From Edaphochlamys debaryana (lineage: Eukaryota > Chlorophyta > Chlorophyceae > Chlamydomonadales): a stretch of 64,000 bases of DNA. Location: positions 62,001 to 126,000 of the forward strand of contig JAEHOE010000140.1 in the NCBI GenBank assembly GCA_016858145.1, given 5' to 3'. The position numbers and the translations under genes were made by a program. Positions within the stretch are counted from its first letter, which is position 1; every line of letters starts with the position of its first letter. Below the pieces are notes generated by a model. That model ran no database searches, was not told where the DNA came from, and saw only the letters and a program-made list of their open reading frames with translations. Below are positions 57,001-64,000 of the stretch, piece after piece.

Positions 57001-58763
57001 CGGGCTCCACTGTGCCCCTGGCCACGGCACCCTCGCTCGCCGCCTCGGCGCCGGATTCCAAGCCCGCCGAGGCGCTCCAAACGGAATCCAAGCCCGAATC
57101 TGGATCTGGATCTGGAACCCCATCCGCATCGTCCAGCCGGGCCGGCATCATGGCGCTCCTGTCCTCGCCCGGTTTCATGTCCGTAACGCTCGCAGCGGCG
57201 CTGAACGACGTGGGGTCGTACGCGCTCATCGCTTGGCAGGTGGGCGCGAATCGGCGGGCGGGTGGTTGTGGGCCGCTCGGAGGGCTGCCTTCTGGGCGCC
57301 TTCCCAGTCTTCCAGTCCCTCATTCTCCTCACGTCCTGACATGGACACACGGCAAACCCTTGATCTCACCCCGTCACCCCTTCCCCACCCTCCCCACCCT
57401 CCCCACCCTCCCCCACAGTCGACCTTCTACGAGCGCGTGTACGGCCTCTCCTCGGCCGCATACGCCCCCGTGCTGGCGGCGCTGCTGCCCATCGGCGGCA
57501 TCCTGGGGGGCGTGGGTGAGCACCTTTTTGGAGGGAAGCGGAGGGGAGGGCAGGGGCCTCTGGAGGGGCATGCGTCGGTGGGCTCCTTTGACGGGGGCTT
57601 GTTCCCCTGGTAGTCATCGTTCCTACGCCCTCCAATCCTCACCAACGCCGGTCTCCCCCCCTACTCCCCCCTCTCACCATCCCCTCCAGGCGGCGGCTTC
57701 CTGGCCGACCGCCTCTCCCGCAGTGGCCAGCGCTGGCTGGTGACGGCGGGGGCTACCTGCCTGGCGGCGCCCTGCCTGGCGGCCTCGTGCCTGGCGCCCA
57801 CGCCCGAGCTCAGCTACGCGGCGCTGATGGTGGGGTTCGGGCTCAGTGAGATGTGGCGAGCGCCGTCGGCCGTCATGGCCAGGTGGGGGGCGGGGCGGGG
57901 CGGGGGAGCGGGTTTGGGGGCAGGAGGATGGTGGTGGTGGAACGCGATGTGGGGTCGATCTGGCAGAAAGGGTGGCGCCCGCTTGCTGTTAGGCAAGTTT
58001 TGGGGAAGGGGCGCACCAGGTCGGGCAGGGTGACAGCCTGCTTAGATGCTAGACCCTCAGCCTAGTCTCCTCGTGCCCTCGCCCTCACCCTGACACTCAC
58101 CTCACCCTCCCTCACCCTCTCCCCATTGCCTCCACCCCAGGGGCATCGCGCCCGCCTCCATGGGCTCCTCCGCCTCGGCGCTCTACCTGTGCGTGCGCAA
58201 CCTGGTGGGCGGCCTGGGCCCGCTGCTGGTGGCGGGGCTCATCGGCGTGTGCGGGCTGCAGGCGGCCATGCTGGTGGTCCCCGCCATGTACCTGGGGTCG
58301 GGGGTGCTCTTCGCCCTGGTGAGTCGTGTTGGGTGTGAAGGGCTGCTCGTGAAAGCCAGGGAGGGTTGTGTGCAGCTGGGAGCGGGGTAGTGCCCGCCAT
58401 GTACCTGGGGTGGGGGGTGCTCTTCGCCCTGGTAAGCCGGGGGTTGTGGGGGTTGGGGTGCCACGGGGAGAAGCTGAGAAGCCGGGTTTGTGATGTGAGG
58501 AGAGGTCTGTTTCTGGGTTTCTGGGTCGGGCTTGCGGTGGACAGCGGTGCTGCCTTCAAACCTGAGGGAAGGATGCGGCTTGGTGGTGGTTGTGTGGGCC
58601 GGGCCGGGTGCGCGAGAAGTAGGCAGGCCCGGACTTTCGGTGCCGAAAGGGTTTTCGCGCTGACCCCCTGCTGCCATCCTTTCCATGCCGCACGACGCAG
58701 GCGGAGAAGCTGTGGGAGAAGGAGATGCGGGAAAAGGATGCGGCGGCGCTGGCCGCCGCGTAA
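54017..58763 (+). CDS. Spinster-like MFS transporter with long N-terminal extension (about 807 aa)
   Basis: Ten exons: 54017-54894, 55022-55106, 55325-55678, 56112-56191, 56571-56676, 56850-57239, 57419-57515, 57690-57882, 58141-58318, 58701-58763. The first roughly 290 residues are Ala/Pro/Ser-rich, with a basic start that could be a plastid transit peptide. MFS TM helices begin at WYKVWCLALLAV. Family landmarks: SYVHQATTGFALPAMLPMI, the loop 2-3 signature GLLADRVSRPKLL, VGFAAAQGAQNPVCFSLIPE and, in the second half, GGGFLADRLSRSGQRWLV. A hydrophilic loop of roughly 190 aa separates the halves. Spinster-type carriers export lipids or organic anions; the substrate here is unknown. The donor at 55679 (GTGCTG) is weak; a strong GTAAGG at 55715 would add 12 residues in frame. 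Start: the frame is open upstream without ATG, so a 5' exon is not excluded. Confidence 0.87.
58270..58445 (+). repeat. Duplicated exon-end/donor unit, MFS gene exon 9
   Basis: The last roughly 40 bp of exon 9 (PAMYLGSGVLFAL, exon end 58318) recur 113 bp downstream (58431) as PAMYLGWGVLFAL. The original donor is GTGAGT and the copy's is GTAAGC, so both are good donors. Confidence 0.92.
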
Positions 58764-61243
58764 TGGCCGCCTTAGGCCCCACGGCCACGGGGACGTTTTT
58801 TGTGGGCTTCTGCGGCCGGGCACGCGCCGGCTCCTGCCACGTCCGCCGGGTGCTGCGGGGCGCATTGGCGGCGAAGCAGTGCGCGCACCGCCCCGCAGGG
58901 ACCGCAGTGCCCCGTGCGCCCCGCCGGGGCCGCGCCTGGGCGCCCGGCCCCTCCTGCGGAGCCGCCAAGGGGTTGGCTGCCGGGAATCGAGCTGGGGCGC
59001 ATGGTGCGTGTGCACGGCCCCGGGGCGCGCCCGGCTGGGCCGGAGGGGCTGCGGTCTGTGCGGTCGGTCCTGCGCAGGGCTGCCGCCGCCCTCCGGACCG
59101 TTGACGCTGGGCTTGCAAGGGCCGCCCGGCCGCGGCCGCTACAAGCAGAGGGCTTCAGCCGCCGCCCATAAGAAGGCGGAAGGAAGGCTCGGCCTGGATT
59201 ACTAACCGCTCGCTGGTAGCTGGTGGCGCCGCCGGCTGCAGCCCATGGGAGGGCTGCAGGAGGACTCGAGGACGTCCGCGGCGGGTTGCGAGGCCGCCGG
59301 CGTGCAGCCTTCCGCCGGAGGCCCTGGGGCGTTGTCCAAGGCACCGGAGGCGGACGCGGAGGCGGAGGAACAAACGCAGTGAGGCGGCAGGGTGCGAGAG
59401 GGCTTGCAGGTGTGAGCTGAGCATGGCTTGCAGGAGCGGGCGTTGGGGCGTGGGGGCGCGGAGCAGGCGCATGTTGGGCAGTGCGGGATCTAGACTGGCG
59501 CGGCCTCCTGGGCCGGGAGCCATGCAGCGGCGGGGATTGCGTGGCTGTGTGGTTGCTGGCAGGGGTGAGCGGTGATGTGTGCGGGAGCGGTGAGCGCCGG
59601 GTTGGGGCGTCGCGGGCAGTTTGCTCGACGCAGCCTGGCCCAATGGCAGCGGTGGTGGAGGTGAGGCGGAGGCGGACTGCCCAAACGGCGTGTACTAACA
59701 GATAGTGTGTAATATCGCTAGTTTTGCCCGGGGGACATCCTCTGGCCGTTCTTTTGGGGGCCCTAGCCGGGTTCGCCTTGGGGTTTGTTGGACGGTCGGG
59801 CCCGGGGCTGTGTGCTCGCTGCGCCGAGGCCAGTCAATCTTTGAACCGCCTGGTCTGGCAACCTGCGGGCATTTATCAAGGGCGTCGGGGCGGGCCTGTG
59901 TGCGTTATTGCAGTTCTGGCTTTCGACTCCCCAAGGCCGAAGGGTCGTTGGGTAGATCTTTCGTCCGTCGCCTGTGTTTGACCGACTTGCTTGCGGGTCT
60001 CGCCCGGCCGTTGGGTGAAATGCCGCCGGAATCGACTGAGCGTGCCCTCGTTGCAGGGTTGCGGGTCTGTTTGCGCCGTGTGCTTCGTGTTTGACAAGGA
60101 AGTGTTCAAGTGAGGCTGCATGCATTCGTTGATAAGGTCAAGCGTCTGAATGGCTAGCTGAGGACTCGGGAGGCTAAGATCCCAGTCGAGCAAGGCAGGG
60201 TTTGGGGGCTGTGCTGAGCAAGTTACTAGGAGGTGGGCCGTGAGCTTGACTGGATAGGGAAAGGGTTCAACAGTTGGACAGGTCGGGTGCAGCCTCGTTC
60301 TAGCGCTGAACTCCAATGGCTGCGAGCTATGTAAGGCGCTTCGTATGTGTATAGTGAGGGCCTCGCGTCCATACGTTGCATCCAGCACGCGCCTCCACGC
60401 GTGCCTGCCGCAGGGCCGATGGCAGCCGTCACCTGCACGCATCGGCTGTCGTGTGTGGAAGATCTGCTCCTCGTATTCAGGGAATTCAAGTCTGGCTGGT
60501 GGACCAAACCCCTGCCCTTGCTGCAGGTGGCCTTGGAAACCGCTGGCCCGTGTTCGGGCGCCCAGGCCCCGTGCCCTGGGGGCCGCCCGAAAACCACGCT
60601 GACTGAGCAGCAACGCCACGACAAGTAGCGCTCCCGCTGCGTCCGATCCCAGTATAGGCGCAACATTCGGTATGGTCCTCGAGGGCAAATGCGGGCCGGG
60701 CGGCTTCGGCCGTGCCACGCGAACACCAGTACTGCCGGGTCGTAGACAACGTGCCTTCACATTTCCCCTGGGCTTTTTCAAGGACACTTGGTACATCGGT
60801 CTAACCTCTGTGCTTTGCAGGCTCTGACACGCACTATAGCGACGCCTTTGGGTAGAACGCTAACGCCGCCCGGCCTGCTGCTGTTGGCATGGCAGGCACT
60901 TAGCATAACACGTACATGACCCGGGCACGGGCGCCGGCCCTGGCGTGGGCGCTCTGGTGAGCCTGCAGAGCAGCGGCACCATGGTGCACGTTGTCTGAGA
61001 CGCGCCGTTTCTCCCACATGCAGCTGCTTTGGAGGACCAGCTGATCAGCAGGGGTTGGCTGCAGGCCAAGGTAAGCACCAAAGGCGCGCAATTGATGCCC
61101 GCGGCGCCCAACGTTTTCGGGTTTGCGGTCGTCCCCTTTCTTGGGCATCTATCGGGCCCAGAGAACAGCATATGCAAGTGCAATTTGGCGTTGGGCCCCT
61201 TCTGGCCCAACAACCTTTGCTGCGCTGCTCCCTGCACGCGCAG
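58764..61243. other. MFS 3' UTR and upstream region of the last kinase
   Basis: About 2.48 kb. The TGTAA at 59708-59712 is the first after the MFS stop. Beyond it a 306-codon frame is open on minus (60796-59876) but has low GC3 and no domain. A possible 5' exon of the downstream kinase ends at a GTAAGC donor after 61070, but its phase does not fit exon 61244. Confidence 0.5.
59708..59712 (+). promoter_or_regulatory. TGTAA poly(A) signal of the MFS gene
   Basis: TGTAA 945 nt past the stop; distant but the only one seen on this strand. Confidence 0.45.
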
Positions 61244-64000
61244 GCCCCAGCAGCTATGCGGACGCGCGACGAGCTCGAACAGCAGCAGCGGGCTCGGGCG
61301 CAGGCTCGGAAGCGGCCGTTGCGTTGCCCGAGCCCGCTGCTGGCGCGAGTGCCCCCGCGCAAACTTCGCGCGCTTCCTCGTCAGCCACGACATCGGCTGC
61401 GCTGGTAGACCGTAGCCAGCCGGAAGGGGCCTCGTCGGAGTGGTCGCAGGCGCACGGCCAGTCTACCGCGGCCACCACACCATCCAGCCATGCCCCCCCG
61501 CGGGGGCTGTCACAGCCCGCCTCCGCCAGCATCCGTCAGCAGCTGCTAGCCGAACCGTCCGGCGAGCTATCGCTGCAGTTGCGCCAGCAGGCCAGCGCGG
61601 AGCCCAGCAGCAGCGTCAGGGCGCGGTCCGGCTCGACGCGGGTGGAGGGCGAGGACCTGGACCCACGTATCCGCATCCCCTTTGCTGAGATCAGCCTCTT
61701 CAAGGTGCGCCGTCTTAACACAAACTCTCCTGCTCTAATAGCACAGCCAATTTCTGGTCGCGACGCGGGCCGAGGGCACCCCATCCTGCCCGGCCGATCA
61801 CCTTCCTCTCCCCTCGTTCCCGCACGACCCCGGCAGGTCATCGGAAAGGGCACGTTCAAGACGGTGTACCGTGGCTCCTGGAATAACACGCACGTGGCAG
61901 TGGTGTCCATGCGGCGCGGGGGCCTGGTGGCAGAGGCGCGGCTGCTGCAGCGCCTCTCCACGCACCCCAACCTGGTGCAGCTGTACAGGTGCCTCGGGGC
62001 TGCAGGGGAGGAGGGAGCAGGCGGGGCTGGGGGGGGGGGGGGGGCTGCGGGGGCGGGGACGGGCTGGTGAAGGGCTGGTCGTTTAGACCGGGGAAGCTTT
62101 GGGGAGGTGGTGTTGGTGTTGGTGGTGAGCGGCGTACCGTGGAGGCGCCGCAGGGTGAGTCCTCGGCTGGTTCGATTAGGGGCGGAGAGACTTGGACTGC
62201 CCTCACCGGCTTCCCCTGTGCCTTTCCCTCTTCTCCCTCAGGTGGAGCACGGACGATGCGGGCAACGAGTACCTGGTGGTGAGCCAACCAGGGCAAGGGG
62301 TCCGGCGGGGTGCTGAGGCGCATGCAAACCCTGGCCTTGTGCTCAAGCATTGGGGCCGAGGCCCTTACCAGAAGCCTCCGCTCGGCCATATCTGACCCAC
62401 ATGGCCACACCCGTTCTCACTGGGCCCCCCCATTCACCACTCCCTTCCTGCCCTACGTGCCCCCTGCACCCGACCCAGATGGAGTTGCTGCAGCTGGGCT
62501 CCCTGGACGCCGTGCTCCGCTCCATCGGGCGGTCGCTGCTGACGCAGACCAAAATGACCATCGTGGGTCAGGTGGGCGAGGGCCGAGGATGGCCCAATGG
62601 GCAGCAGGCGGACGGCTTGGGGGGCCCGATGGGGCATGCGGGTGGGGGGTCGGGGAAATGCCGTAGTTAGCGGGCGGGAGCCGGGAAGGGCGAATGCAGG
62701 CTGGGCTGAGCAGGTGGGGCGGTGCACGAGCTCTCTGCCGTGGCTCGAACCTGGCTGTGCTGACGTGGCGCCACTGGGGTTGCAGGTGGTGTCTGCCTGC
62801 CTGGAGCTCTCACACGAGGGCCTGGTCCACGGCGACCTGGCGGCGCGGAACGTGCTGGTGAAGAGCCTGGACCCGCCGCACGTCAAGCTGGCGGGTGGGG
62901 GGGGGGGGGGGGGTGGATGTGTGTCAGGAGGCAGAACGCGGGGTCTAGAGGCGCTAAGAGACGGCGCGAAGCGCGGGCAGAGTGCATCCACGTGCTCCTA
63001 GCAGGAGCCTGCTCTTCCCTCCATTCCCGCTATGAAGCAATCCTGCCTCTCTCTCCCTGCCTGCAGACTTTGGTCTGGCGAGGCGCGCCACGCCCCTGGA
63101 CGCGCCCACGCCCGCACTGGGCACTTCGGCGGCCTCCGCCTCCTCTGTGCTGGGGGCCGCGGTGGGGGCCTCCAATGCGCCCTCGGCCTCGGGCGGCATG
63201 AGCTCACACGGGGGGTACCACGGCAGCGATGTCGTGCCGGTGAGACAGCAGCCGGGACTGGGGCAGGGTAGTGCGGGGCTTGGGAGGGGTGGGCCTGGTG
63301 TCCCGCGTGTGAGGGACTGCTCGTGTCAGCCAGGTCACGTCGGCTCTCCCGCGTGTGTAGGGCTTCTCGTGAGAGCTAGAGCACCGTCAGCTCCACTCTC
63401 AACCCTCTCACGCGTGTATGCCTTCGCAGGCGCGCTGGGCGGCGCCCGAGGTGCTGGCAGGCGGGCCCCTGAGCGAGGCGGCGGACGTATGGAGCTTCGG
63501 CGTCACCTGCTGGGAGGTGCGTCCTGGAGCCTTGGGCACCATGGGAGGCCTCGTTGTGCCTTTGGCACGTGTCTAGGCAAGGCATGGCAGGGGTCTAGGC
63601 AAGGCATGTGCTACGTGCGCAGGCCCAGCAAGGCACTCCAGCCAGCCTGCCGTAAGCCACGTGTCTTGCCCTTTGCCTCAACCGCAGATCTTTGCCAATG
63701 GCGCCGAGCCGTACAGCAACATGGACAACCGCCAGGTGCTGATGGCCGTACGGTCGGGCGCGCGGCTGGAGCGCCCCCGCGGCTGCCCGCTGGAGCTGTG
63801 GGAGCTCATTCTGCGGTGCTGGTCCGCCGACTTCCGGGACCGCCCGCGGTTCGCGGACATCGCAACGACGCTCCGCACGTGGCGACAGGCGTACGCATGC
63901 AGCAAGGCGGGTCCGTCTCGTGCGGGCCTGGCGATGGGGGGCCCCTCGACAGGGTTGGGTGCAGGGGCTGGCGCGGCGCGGGCCGGCCTCCCGGTCGTGA
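61244..64000 (+). CDS. Tyrosine-kinase-like protein kinase, partial, atypical catalytic residues
   Basis: Supported exons: 61244-61704, 61837-61988, 62242-62278, 62479-62571, 62786-62894, 63067-63239, 63430-63516, 63688-64000 (continues past the window). The first supported exon is entered in phase 1, so a 5' exon is missing. About 150 Ala/Ser/Gln-rich residues precede the kinase domain: GKGTFKTVYRGSW (P-loop), HVAVVSMRRG, EARLLQRLSTHPNLVQLY, MELLQLGSLDAVLRS, LVHGDLAARNVLV, KLADFGLARR, a long Ala/Ser-rich activation loop, ARWAAPEVL, DVWSFGVTCWEIFANG and LILRCWSADFRDRPRF. The LAARN catalytic loop and WSFGVTCWEIF resemble tyrosine kinases and algal TKL kinases. Two residues are unusual: the beta-3 Lys position reads Val (VAVV, not VAVK), and HRD is HGD. 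Asp of HGD, Asn of ARN and the DFG Asp are kept. It could be a pseudokinase or a kinase with a relocated Lys. Confidence 0.85.

Noticed and set aside
59876..60796. 306-codon open frame on minus with a hydrophobic segment (GALLVVALLLSQ)
   Set aside because: Its codons lack the GC-rich third positions of the other genes, it has no domain, and it overlaps the MFS 3' UTR and the upstream region of the next kinase.
61021..61070. Exon ending in QAK before a GTAAGC donor as the 5' exon of the last kinase
   Set aside because: It ends in phase 0 while exon 61244 must be entered in phase 1; no alternative AG repairs this, so it was left out of the model.
1..64000. CRISPR arrays, bacterial operons, rRNA or tRNA genes
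   Set aside because: Intron-rich eukaryotic nuclear DNA. No spacer-repeat array was found, and no tRNA or rRNA signature was recognised by eye, although short tRNAs could be missed without a scan.

Overview
The window is nuclear DNA of a green alga of the Chlamydomonas/volvocine type. The evidence is very high GC with strong G/C preference at third codon positions, genes broken into many short exons by GT-AG introns of about 100-500 bp, Ala/Gly/Pro-rich low-complexity insertions, and TGTAA (the volvocine poly(A) signal) behind several genes. Two proteins are close to well-known Chlamydomonas proteins: a periplasmic alpha-carbonic anhydrase of the CAH1/CAH2 type and a molybdenum-cofactor carrier protein. 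I rebuilt the gene models by hand, using reading frame, splice consensus and agreement of intron phase. All multi-exon models close in frame except one, which needs a 2-nt correction, and one that runs off the window.

Layout, left to right: GOT1 vesicle-traffic membrane protein (+, 17-1728); a 1348-aa coiled-coil/acidic protein with a 30-31 aa C-terminal repeat (-, 3403-10897), divergent from a SAM methyltransferase (+, 11377-13719); a small one-TM protein (+, 14396-14623, uncertain); an asteroid-like XPG/FEN-family nuclease (-, 15694-20179) with an apparent frameshift; a 1.9-kb intergenic region with diverged direct repeats; a large ankyrin-like protein (-, 22041-24214); a 22-exon receptor-like protein kinase with signal peptide, ectodomain and TM helix (-, 25849-33528); alpha-carbonic anhydrase (-, 34631-37510); a neutral sphingomyelinase of the SMPD2 type (-, 39000-44089); a DNAJC9-type J-protein (-, 44626-49288), divergent from the Moco carrier MCP1 (+, 49994-51750); a spinster-like MFS transporter with a long N-terminal extension (+, 54017-58763); and the 5' and catalytic part of a second tyrosine-kinase-like protein kinase (+, from 61244, cut by the window end).

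The genes do not form one pathway; they are ordinary neighbours on a eukaryotic chromosome. The strongest unexplained signal is structural. At least nine places in seven genes carry duplications with a spacing of about 97-140 bp. In eight the repeat straddles an exon-intron boundary, so a partial exon copy with its splice site (usually the donor, twice the acceptor) sits inside the adjoining intron; in the ninth it lies across a stop codon. One case has become a perfect 38-bp palindrome. A second, smaller signal is a 7-unit 10-bp array beside an 18-nt micro-exon that lays out consensus splice donors every 10 bp.
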